Positions 1-4,952 of a stretch of 5,433 bases of DNA are shown here, one piece after another. A program made the position numbers and the translations under genes. Each line of letters opens with the position of its first letter. Within the stretch, counting starts at the first letter, position 1. Below the pieces are notes generated by a model. The model was not told where the DNA came from. It searched no databases and saw only the letters and a program-made list of their open reading frames with translations. Source of the stretch: an uncultured Clostridia bacterium (lineage in GTDB: Bacteria > Bacillota > Clostridia > Oscillospirales > Acutalibacteraceae); contig CAJFUH010000149.1 of the NCBI GenBank assembly GCA_904420155.1, positions 1 to 5,433 on the forward strand. Direction: 5' to 3'.

Positions 1-195
1 ACCCGTGCGGTTGTGACCAAAGATGTCCCAGCTTATATGATTGTGGGGGGCGTCCCGGCGAAACCGATCCGTAGGCGCTTTGCTGATGAAACCATCCATG
101 CATTGTTAAAGCTGAAATGGTGGGACTGGCCCAGAGAAAGGATTGTGGAGAACATTGCCGCGATTCAGTCCGGTTCTATTGAACAACTGAAGTAA
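1..195 (+). CDS. CatB/Vat-type hexapeptide O-acetyltransferase, C-terminal fragment
   Basis: The frame is open from the first base, so this is the last 64 residues of a gene that begins outside the window; the GTG at 13 is internal, not a start. The visible part reads AVVTKDVPAYMIVGGVPAKP (residues 3-22), then RRRF, then KLKWWDWPRERI (37-48). This is the end of the left-handed beta-helix plus the C-terminal helix of the xenobiotic acetyltransferase family, which covers type B chloramphenicol acetyltransferases, streptogramin A (Vat) acetyltransferases and uncharacterised relatives. These are cytoplasmic trimers that transfer acetyl from acetyl-CoA to a hydroxyl group. The catalytic histidine lies upstream of the window, so activity and drug specificity cannot be judged. 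The usual VGGNPAK is VGGVPAK here, a common variant. Stop TAA is at 193-195. Family assignment is firm; the CatB versus Vat choice is open. Confidence 0.88.
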   Translation, partial: TRAVVTKDVPAYMIVGGVPAKPIRRRFADETIHALLKLKWWDWPRERIVENIAAIQSGSIEQLK

Positions 196-204
196 GCGAC
201 TATT

Positions 205-242
205 CTGCTTTGTGTGAGAGGAAATATCCTCTCACACGGCAG
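205..242 (+). terminator. Strong stem-loop after the acetyltransferase gene, possible terminator
   Basis: A perfect 11-bp stem (GTGTGAGAGGA 212-222 with TCCTCTCACAC 227-237) closes an AATA tetraloop. A further four pairs (CTGC 205-208 with GCAG 239-242) extend it across an asymmetric 3x1 internal loop. It begins 10 bases after the stop codon, the usual place for a terminator. The tail (ATCATTATCTTATAT) is AT-rich but lacks a clean T-run, so termination may be inefficient, or the element may act as an mRNA 3' end stabiliser. A weaker second hairpin (ATCGG 256-260 with CCGAT 267-271) sits just before TTTT at 274-277. Confidence 0.55.
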
Positions 243-273
243 ATCATTATCTTATATCGGCGGCTACCGATCG

Positions 274-301
274 TTTTCAGAAATACGCAGTATTTTATAA
301 A
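274..301 (+). promoter_or_regulatory. Candidate promoter for the alkylation repair operon
   Basis: TTTTCA (274-279) and TATAAA (296-301) are separated by 16 bp and resemble sigma-A -35 and -10 boxes (4/6 and 5/6 matches). A transcript would start near 308. That would exclude the upstream in-frame ATG at 305 and supports the 353 start of the following gene. Only pattern matching backs this. Confidence 0.3.
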
Positions 302-352
302 CGGATGGTTAAGGAGTCGTTTATTCTGTTTTTTCGGAAAGGAGTGATTCCC

Positions 353-997
353 ATGGAGGAGTACATAAAATATCTGTCAGGACTGATTCATGAAAGGGAT
401 AGCCTAAAACTGGTAAAAAAAGAAGCAAAAAAGTTTCAAAGTTCCCATTCGGCGGAAGAATGTTATCAGACCGGGCTGAAGCTTTATCAATTGGATAATT
501 TCCAAATACAGGAAGTGGGCGTCTTCCTAATGGGATACGCGGCGCATCAAAAACCCGAGGCGCTGGACTTTCTAAGAAACACAGTGAGTACACATGAAAG
601 CTGGAAGGTACAGGAAACGCTGGCCATGGCCTTCGATATTCATTGTAAGCAGATTGGATACGAGGTTTCCCTACCGCTAATCTGGGAATGGCTGGAGGAT
701 GAACGTGCCAATGTGCGCCGGGCCGTGTCGGAAGGACTCCGGGTCTGGATCAGCCGGCCGTATTTTAAGGATCATCCGAAAATTGCGATAGAATTTTTGG
801 CCGCTCACAAAGACGATGCCAGAGAATATGTGCGCAAGTCCATTGGGAATGCACTGAAGGATATCAGCAAAAAGTACCCGGACTTGGTGCAGAAAGAGCT
901 TGAGACTTGGGACACGTCCTTCAGACCTGTTTTACAGGTTTTTAAGCTAGCGAGGAAATGGCTGGATAAAAATCCCCTTTCAGGAGGTGCAAAATGA
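353..997 (+). CDS. DNA alkylation repair protein, AlkC/AlkD-like HEAT-repeat glycosylase
   Basis: This 214-residue, all-helical protein belongs to the DNA alkylation repair superfamily. These are HEAT-repeat glycosylases that excise positively charged N-alkylated bases such as 3-methyladenine and 7-methylguanine without base flipping. The diagnostic stretches are WKVQETLAMAFD (residues 84-95), NVRRAVSEGLRVW (120-132) and EYVRKSIGNALKDISKKYPD (158-177). The VRRAVSEG and YVRKSIGN...DISK..PDLV blocks look more like the AlkC branch than classical AlkD. Aromatic residues W84, W111, W113, W132 and W186 are available for the usual base-lining surface, but I cannot assign catalytic residues with certainty. 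The start is ATG 353, because AAAGGAG (338-344) lies 8 bases upstream; an in-frame ATG at 305 has no ribosome binding site. Its stop overlaps the next start (ATGA 994-997), so it leads a coupled operon. Family is clear; substrate is inferred. Confidence 0.88.
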   Translation: MEEYIKYLSGLIHERDSLKLVKKEAKKFQSSHSAEECYQTGLKLYQLDNFQIQEVGVFLMGYAAHQKPEALDFLRNTVSTHESWKVQETLAMAFDIHCKQIGYEVSLPLIWEWLEDERANVRRAVSEGLRVWISRPYFKDHPKIAIEFLAAHKDDAREYVRKSIGNALKDISKKYPDLVQKELETWDTSFRPVLQVFKLARKWLDKNPLSGGAK

Positions 998-1674
998 GTT
1001 TTTCCATAGATACCTGGATGCAGGAATATCAAAAAGCTGTAGAGAGCCATTTCGGCGACCGTATCTGGTTCATCGGATTACAGGGCAGCTACGGCCGCGG
1101 CGAGGCTACAGAACAGAGCGACATTGATGTCGTTCTGATTTTGGACGAGATATCCGCTCAAGATTTGCAGATATACAGCAATTTGTTGGATGTCCTCCCA
1201 GAGCGGGAGAAAGTTTGTGGGTTTGTATCCGGGAAAGAGGAATTGTTGGCATGGGAGCCATCCGACCTATTCCAGTTTTATTATGATACCACGCCGGTTA
1301 TGGGGTCCCTGGATATTCTGCTGGAACACATCCAGCGGGAGGATATCCGCCGGGCAATCCGTATCGGAGCCTGTAATGCGTATCATATGTGTGTTCACAA
1401 CCTGGTGCATGAGAAAAGTGGGGATATCCTAAAGGGACTTTATAAATCGGCCGCCTTTACTTTACAGGCCATTGCTTTTTTTCAGACGGGAACCTATGTG
1501 AAACAAAAAACTGCCCTGAAATCCCAGCTCCGGCCGGAAGACAAGAACATATTGGAAACCGGTATGGAACTAAAAAGGAAAGATACGGTTTCCAATGAGG
1601 AACTGGACGACTTCTCAGCTCTTCTGATAAGATGGGCGTCGGAATGGATCCGACGGTGTAGAGAGGATACATAA
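994..1674 (+). CDS. Nucleotidyltransferase-domain protein (aminoglycoside nucleotidyltransferase-like fold)
   Basis: A 226-residue cytoplasmic protein of the polymerase-beta-like nucleotidyltransferase superfamily. The N-terminal half carries GLQGSYGRGEATEQSDIDVV (residues 28-47): GS at 31-32 followed by the metal-binding pair D43 and D45. D107 in MGSLDIL is a candidate third carboxylate. The C-terminal half (about 115-225) is helical, as in the substrate-binding domains of kanamycin or lincosamide nucleotidyltransferases and of MNT-type proteins. Members move NMP from an NTP onto an antibiotic hydroxyl, a protein or an RNA; nothing here decides which. An antitoxin role is less likely because no HEPN partner lies beside it. 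The start overlaps the previous stop (ATGA) and has an excellent AGGAGGTG site at 982-989, 4 bases before ATG. Fold confident, substrate unknown. Confidence 0.8.
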   Translation: MSFSIDTWMQEYQKAVESHFGDRIWFIGLQGSYGRGEATEQSDIDVVLILDEISAQDLQIYSNLLDVLPEREKVCGFVSGKEELLAWEPSDLFQFYYDTTPVMGSLDILLEHIQREDIRRAIRIGACNAYHMCVHNLVHEKSGDILKGLYKSAAFTLQAIAFFQTGTYVKQKTALKSQLRPEDKNILETGMELKRKDTVSNEELDDFSALLIRWASEWIRRCREDT

Positions 1675-1680
1675 AGATCA

Positions 1681-2202
1681 ATGAATGGATTTTTATTGTT
1701 TGTCCCGTTCCTGCTGATCCGTTTTGGATTACTGTCAGCTTTGAACAAAAGAGCAGTAAAACGCGCAGCACATTTTGCGCCTATGCGGAAGGATGAGAGA
1801 TGGGTATACTGGATGTATCAGATTTCCAATGTTGCTTTGTTTGTATGCCTATTTTTCCTCAAAATTGAGGTGGATATTTCCTGGCTGTTTTATACTGGAG
1901 CAGTGGTCTATTTATTGGGCCTGGTATACTGCACAGCTTCTATCGTCAACTTTGCGGCCCCTTCTAAGGAAGGTCTTAACACCAGCGGGCTCTACCGGAT
2001 TTCCCGCAACCCTATGTATGTGTCGTATTTCATGATTTTTGCAGGCTGCGCGCTGCTGACACAATCCCTAATATTGGGTGGAATCGTCATTGTGTTTATC
2101 TTATCATCCCATGGAATTATCCTGGCCGAAGAACGCTGGTGTATCGAAAGGTTTGGAGAAGCGTATAGGAAGTATATGGAACGGGTAAGGCGGTATCTTT
2201 GA
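1681..2202 (+). CDS. Membrane methyltransferase of the isoprenylcysteine/phospholipid methyltransferase family
   Basis: A 173-residue integral-membrane protein with about four or five hydrophobic segments (residues 3-20, 45-61, 67-90 and 113-143, the last long enough for two passes). The C-terminal signature is GLYRISRNPMY (103-113) followed by EERWCIERFGEAYRKYMERV (150-169). It matches the SAM-binding end of ICMT, phosphatidylethanolamine N-methyltransferase and related bacterial enzymes (R-[HN]-P-x-Y, then EE and FG..Y..Y). Bacterial members methylate lipids or small molecules at the membrane; the substrate here is unknown. It starts 6 bases after the nucleotidyltransferase stop, so it is probably co-transcribed. 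The only SD-like run (GAGAGGA 1661-1667) is 13 bases from the ATG, so translation may rely on coupling. I see no better start. Confidence 0.82.
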   Translation: MNGFLLFVPFLLIRFGLLSALNKRAVKRAAHFAPMRKDERWVYWMYQISNVALFVCLFFLKIEVDISWLFYTGAVVYLLGLVYCTASIVNFAAPSKEGLNTSGLYRISRNPMYVSYFMIFAGCALLTQSLILGGIVIVFILSSHGIILAEERWCIERFGEAYRKYMERVRRYL

Positions 2203-2239
2203 TGCTGCGAACAGGAGCATATACATCCCAAACGAACGA

Positions 2240-2392
2240 ATGAAAAATAGAATGACGAAAGATCTGGAAGTGACAGCAAAAAAGATCCTAGAGGTGTCCA
2301 TACGCTTATTTAAAAAGGGTACGATAATATCATTTTCATCAAGCTTTTATAGAGTTTCAAAAAAATACTTCTGTGCTGAAAAAAGTGTATAA
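2240..2392 (+). pseudogene. Probable remnant of a TetR-family regulator N-terminus
   Basis: From ATG 2240 (or ATG 2252) the frame encodes MKNRMTKDLEVT followed by AKKILEVSIRLFKKG. That is the pattern of the first helix of TetR-family DNA-binding domains (T..KIL..A..LF..KG). The homology then stops: the expected helix-turn-helix (DIA..AGVSKGTIYYYF) is absent and the frame ends at TAA 2390-2392 after only 50 codons. The KGTI after LFK could be a deletion junction fusing the two KG positions of a TetR protein, but that is speculative. No Shine-Dalgarno lies at a useful distance from either ATG. I read it as a decayed fragment of an ancestral regulator; chance resemblance is the alternative. Confidence 0.4.
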
Positions 2393-2400
2393 AAATACTT
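2361..2400 (+). repeat. 10-bp direct repeats upstream of the MerR promoter
   Basis: AAAAATACTT occurs exactly at 2361-2370 and again at 2391-2400, one start 30 bp from the other (about three helical turns). The second copy runs into the -35 box. The A-rich tracts between 2355 and 2396 resemble an UP element that would strengthen the promoter, or they could be a binding site for another factor. No function is demonstrated. Confidence 0.5.
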
Positions 2401-2429
2401 GCTTATGACGCAACGTCATGTTTTATACT
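2399..2429 (+). promoter_or_regulatory. MerR-type promoter and operator (19-bp spacer, perfect dyad)
   Basis: The -35 box TTGCTT (2399-2404) and the -10 box TATACT (2424-2429) are 19 bp apart instead of the usual 17. This overlong spacer is the hallmark of promoters activated by MerR-family proteins through DNA untwisting. A perfect 6-3-6 inverted repeat, ATGACG CAA CGTCAT (2405-2419), fills the spacer and is the obvious operator. As the regulator gene starts just downstream, the operon is very likely autoregulated: repressed or silent without ligand and switched on when the TipAS-like domain binds its drug. Confidence 0.85.
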
Positions 2430-2435
2430 AAGGGC

Positions 2436-2446
2436 AGGAGGTGATC
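2436..2446 (+). promoter_or_regulatory. Near-perfect Shine-Dalgarno at the predicted mRNA 5' end
   Basis: AGGAGGTGATC is an uninterrupted 11-base match to the complement of the Firmicute 16S rRNA 3' end. The space from AGGAGG to ATG 2451 is 9 bases. With the -10 box ending at 2429, transcription should begin near 2436, so the leader would be about 15 bases and consist of little more than this site. Confidence 0.8.
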
Positions 2447-2450
2447 GATC

Positions 2451-3251
2451 ATGGGAAAATACAGTGCTGTCCCAGATGGATATATGACGGTGGGGGAAGT
2501 CGCAAAGAGAATGGGCGTCACAGTCCGCACCTTGCAATATTACGATAAAGAAGGACTACTCTCTCCGTCAGCGGAAAGCGGGGGTGGACGAAGGCTGTAT
2601 ACCGACAAGGATTTGATTCAACTGCATCAAGTTCTGTCATTAAAGCATTTAGGCTTTTCCCTGGATGAAATAAAAAAACATTTGATTTCGCTGGATACTC
2701 CTGAAGAGGTTGCGCAGGTACTGGAGGAACAGGCCGGTGCTATAAGGAAAAAGATAGATTCCTTATCTGAAACCCTAAAAGAGATCGAAGCTCTGAAGGT
2801 GGAAGCGCTTCAAATGCAGTCGGTGGACTTTAAAAAATATGCCGATATCATTGTGAATTTGCAGATGAAAAATGATTTCTACTGGTTGATTAAGCATTTC
2901 GACGAGCAGACCCTTGACCATATCCGCAGCCGTTTTGATCAAGAAAGCGGGCTGGCGTTTATGGAGAAATTTATGGATGTACAGGAAAAAGCCATCAGGT
3001 TTCAAGAAGCTGGAATTCCGCCGGAGGATAAAAAAGGCCAGGAACTTGCCAAGGTGTTTTGGGAGATGATTCTGGAATTTACTGGCGGGGACATGAGCAT
3101 GCTGCCAAAACTTATAGAGCTTGGAAATGCAAAAGGACTAGACCAGGAATGGAAGCAAAAGCAGGCTCTTGCCAATACTTATATGGAATCGGCTTTAGAT
3201 GCATATTTTACTTCTTTGGGAATCAATCCTTTCCAGGAGGGAGCACAGTGA
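2451..3251 (+). CDS. MerR-family regulator with TipAS-like drug-binding domain
   Basis: A 266-residue cytoplasmic transcription factor. The winged helix-turn-helix is at residues 11-57: YMTVGEVAKRMGVTVRTLQY (11-30), then YDKEGLL and the wing GGGRRLYTDKDL. KHLGFSLDEIKKHL (65-78) completes the MerR DNA-binding domain. A long coiled-coil (about 85-122) provides the antiparallel dimer helix. The C-terminal helical domain (about 140-255, with FQEAGIPPEDKKGQELAKVF at 184-203 and NTYMESALDAYF at 242-253) resembles the TipAS antibiotic-recognition domain of TipAL and Mta, which binds thiopeptides and other amphipathic drugs. There are no clustered cysteines, so it is not a metal sensor. It is the first gene of its operon, behind a 19-bp-spacer promoter, and its stop overlaps the ABC ATPase start (GTGA 3248-3251). 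It probably senses the substrate of that exporter. Confidence 0.9.
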   Translation: MGKYSAVPDGYMTVGEVAKRMGVTVRTLQYYDKEGLLSPSAESGGGRRLYTDKDLIQLHQVLSLKHLGFSLDEIKKHLISLDTPEEVAQVLEEQAGAIRKKIDSLSETLKEIEALKVEALQMQSVDFKKYADIIVNLQMKNDFYWLIKHFDEQTLDHIRSRFDQESGLAFMEKFMDVQEKAIRFQEAGIPPEDKKGQELAKVFWEMILEFTGGDMSMLPKLIELGNAKGLDQEWKQKQALANTYMESALDAYFTSLGINPFQEGAQ

Positions 3252-4063
3252 AGGCCGCCATACAGATTCAGCATTTAAGGAAAAGCTATGGAAACCATAC
3301 TGTTCTGAAAGGGTTGGATTTCCAGGTAATAAAAGGAGAAATTTTTGCTTTGTTGGGTGTTAACGGTGCAGGAAAAACCACGGCATTGGAATGTATAGAA
3401 GGGCTGCGAGAATACGATAGTGGTAGTATCATAGTAAATGGGAAAATGGGGATTCAGATGCAGTCGGCTTCTCTTCCTGCTCATATTAGGCCCATGGAGG
3501 CTATCAAGCTATTCGCCAAGTGGAATCAAACCAAAGCGGACCCCTCTATGCTTGTGGCACTCGGTATTGATGAACTGGCAAAAAAGCAATATATCCAATT
3601 GTCGACAGGACAAAAGCGCCGCCTGCATCTGGCCCTGGCCCTCATCGGCAATCCAGATATTATATTTTTGGATGAACCTACCGCTGGTCTGGATGTAGAA
3701 GGCAGAGTTTCACTGCATGCCCAGATCCGTCAACTGAAGGCGCAAGGAAAAACCATTGTTTTAGCCAGCCACGACATGGCGGAAGTGGAAAGCCTGTGTG
3801 ATCGCATTGGAATTTTGCATGATGGGATTATTGCTTTTCTGGGAACGATGGAGGAGCTGACTGCGAAAGTCGGCAGACATTACACCATTTGTATCAAGAC
3901 GGAACAGAAAGAGGAATATTTTGAATCTGACGATATCGGAAATACTCTATTGAAGTTGCTGGAAACATATAAACGGAAGCATATTGGCATACGGGATCTT
4001 AGAATCGATCGGGGGACGCTAGAGCAGCATTTCCTGAAATTTGCAAAGGGGGAGAGGGAATGA
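3248..4063 (+). CDS. ABC transporter ATP-binding protein (drug-exporter type)
   Basis: A 271-residue cytoplasmic ATPase that powers the permease encoded next. It has the Walker A GVNGAGKTT (residues 37-45), Q-loop Q72, signature LSTGQ (118-122; T replaces the usual second-position G), Walker B IIFLDE (138-143), D-loop AGLD (146-149) and switch H175. A roughly 75-residue C-terminal extension (about 197-271) is typical of CcmA/DrrA-type exporter ATPases. The start is GTG 3248, because AGGAGG (3235-3240) lies 7 bases before it and the ABC fold begins at once (KAAIQIQHLRKSYG); the frame is open further upstream but only as out-of-frame MerR sequence. GTGA overlap with merR and ATGA overlap with the permease imply coupled translation. 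Substrate unknown; an antibiotic or peptide is likely from the regulator. Confidence 0.93.
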   Translation: MKAAIQIQHLRKSYGNHTVLKGLDFQVIKGEIFALLGVNGAGKTTALECIEGLREYDSGSIIVNGKMGIQMQSASLPAHIRPMEAIKLFAKWNQTKADPSMLVALGIDELAKKQYIQLSTGQKRRLHLALALIGNPDIIFLDEPTAGLDVEGRVSLHAQIRQLKAQGKTIVLASHDMAEVESLCDRIGILHDGIIAFLGTMEELTAKVGRHYTICIKTEQKEEYFESDDIGNTLLKLLETYKRKHIGIRDLRIDRGTLEQHFLKFAKGERE

Positions 4064-4770
4064 GCGCGTTTTTTTACGGAGTATCACTGCAATGGAAGTT
4101 GGATATCCGCAGCAAGTCGCTGCTCATCACTTGCTATCTGGTTCCACTGTTGTTCTTTGCTATTATGGGCGGGATATTTACCTCTATCATGCCGGATTCT
4201 AAAAATACGCTGATTCAGTCCATGACAGTAATGGGGGTGTCTATGGGCGCGCTGATCGGTTTACCGCCTTCCCTTGCGGAAACCTATGGGAGAGATATCA
4301 AAAAGATGTATCAGTCCAATGGCGTCCCGCTGTATTTTGGATTGGTTTCCATGGTTCTTTCCGCGTTTGTCCATCTGTTCCTGATGAGCGTCCTTTTGTT
4401 TTTGGCAGCTCCCTTGTTTTTTGACGCCAATGTGCCGGAAAATATCCCTTTGTATTTTGGATCCCTTGCAGTTTTTATTGTTGTGTCGTTGAGTCTTGGC
4501 AGTGTTCTAGGGCTAGCATGCAAGAATCAGGCAAAACTTACGATGATTTCTCAGATATTTTTTCTGCCGTCTATTATGCTGTCAGGCATTATGTTTCCGG
4601 TTGATTTCCTGCCAAAAGTTTTGGAAATAGCCGGAAAGATCTTTCCAGCTTCCTGGGGGTATTTGTTTATGGTGGATTATCAGTTTGAAAATCTTTGGCC
4701 GCTGTTATGGATTTTTCTAACCGCAATCTTAATTTGTGTTTTTTTGATTAAGAAGATGAAGACAGAATAG
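4060..4770 (+). CDS. ABC-2 type transporter permease
   Basis: A 236-residue polytopic membrane protein forming the transmembrane half of the exporter. Hydrophobic segments are near residues 21-43, 55-72, 93-120, 131-153, 160-183 and 212-230, giving the six-helix ABC-2 topology with both ends in the cytoplasm. The LSGIMFPVDFLP stretch (174-185) after the fifth segment is the familiar ABC-2 pattern (SG..FP...LP), and FPASWGYLFM (195-204) follows. The N-terminal amphipathic WKLDIRSKS (12-20) resembles the coupling elbow. The start ATG overlaps the ATPase stop (ATGA 4060-4063) and is preceded by an AAGGGGGAG run (4046-4054). It probably assembles as a dimer with two ATPase subunits. No terminator is evident after the gene. 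Confidence 0.9.
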   Translation: MSAFFYGVSLQWKLDIRSKSLLITCYLVPLLFFAIMGGIFTSIMPDSKNTLIQSMTVMGVSMGALIGLPPSLAETYGRDIKKMYQSNGVPLYFGLVSMVLSAFVHLFLMSVLLFLAAPLFFDANVPENIPLYFGSLAVFIVVSLSLGSVLGLACKNQAKLTMISQIFFLPSIMLSGIMFPVDFLPKVLEIAGKIFPASWGYLFMVDYQFENLWPLLWIFLTAILICVFLIKKMKTE

Positions 4771-4896
4771 CATTCCGCCAAGTGATGGGCTCTAGATGTG
4801 GAATATCTATCATGATTCTATTTGCTTTTTACACGTTGCATTGTATTTGGATCTGTGGTACCATGATCGTGTAGACTATGGGAAAGGGTTTTTTTT
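4771..4896 (+). promoter_or_regulatory. Intergenic region upstream of the cat leader, weak promoter candidates
   Basis: No convincing terminator separates the transporter operon from the cat unit, so read-through is possible. Two weak promoter arrangements can be drawn: TTGCAT (4836-4841), 17 bp, TACCAT (4859-4864); or TTGGAT (4847-4852), 19 bp, TAGACT (4872-4877). The second has the palindrome TGGTACCA (4856-4863) near mid-spacer. The second would start transcription inside the leader's own SD, so the first fits better. A run of eight T (4889-4896) separates the SD-like GGAAAGGG (4881-4888) from the leader ATG. Confidence 0.3.
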
Positions 4897-4926
4897 ATGA
4901 AACGTGGGCTGGATGCTGCCTTCTAA
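4897..4926 (+). CDS. Nine-residue cat leader peptide MKRGLDAAF
   Basis: ATG 4897 opens a nine-codon frame, MKRGLDAAF, closed by TAA 4924-4926. An SD-like GGAAAGGG (4881-4888) lies 8 bases upstream. Its last two codons and its stop form the left arm of the hairpin that hides the cat ribosome binding site. Position, length and overlap match the leaders of inducible cat genes of Gram-positive bacteria. There, chloramphenicol stalls a ribosome in the leader and the stalled ribosome melts the hairpin. The beginning (Met-Lys-Arg) is similar in character to the short basic starts of known cat leaders. Stalling near codon 6 (GAT 4912-4914) would place the ribosome's front edge over the stem. Translation is not proven. 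Confidence 0.7.
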   Translation: MKRGLDAAF

Positions 4927-4946
4927 AATAGAAAATTTTAGGAGGC
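4918..4946 (+). promoter_or_regulatory. SD-sequestering hairpin, translational attenuator of cat
   Basis: GCCTTCTAAAAT (4918-4929) pairs with ATTTTAGGAGGC (4935-4946) around the loop AGAAA: 12 pairs, 11 Watson-Crick plus one G-U (4922/4942). The whole AGGAGG (4940-4945) is locked in the 3' arm, and GTG 4953 follows six bases after the stem. It is followed by a coding start rather than a T-run, so it is not a terminator. The element should keep translation of the cat gene low until a ribosome occupies the leader. Confidence 0.85.
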
Positions 4947-4952
4947 CAAAAA

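Noticed and set aside
311..328. AAGGAG at 311-316 followed by an in-frame CTG at 326 as a possible alternative start
   Set aside because: CTG initiation is rare, and a second SD serves ATG 353 directly; there is no support for the extra nine residues.
305..352. Longer alkylation repair protein starting at ATG 305
   Set aside because: No suitable SD upstream, the added residues look non-homologous, and the candidate promoter would start transcription after it; ATG 353 has AAAGGAG at ideal spacing.
994..1674. Nucleotidyltransferase as a MNT antitoxin of a HEPN-MNT toxin-antitoxin pair
   Set aside because: At 226 residues with a C-terminal helical domain it is much longer than typical MNT antitoxins, and neither neighbour is a HEPN protein.
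3059..3247. Upstream extension of the ABC ATPase frame to a TTG at 3059
   Set aside because: It overlaps the MerR C-terminal domain out of frame, has no SD and no ABC homology; GTG 3248 has a good SD and begins right at the domain.
4771..4830. Terminator after the permease (short palindromes such as ATCATGAT followed by CTTTTT)
   Set aside because: Pairings found are four bases or palindromes with no loop, and none sits directly before the T-run.
4861..4896. Terminator using CCAT (4861-4864)/ATGG (4878-4881) pairing and the T8 tract
   Set aside because: The stem is only four pairs with a 13-base loop and is separated from the T-run by seven bases, too weak for an intrinsic terminator.
4918..4946. 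Hairpin before cat as a transcription terminator
   Set aside because: It is followed by CCAAAAAGTG and a coding start rather than a T-run, and its 3' arm is the SD, so a translational role fits better.
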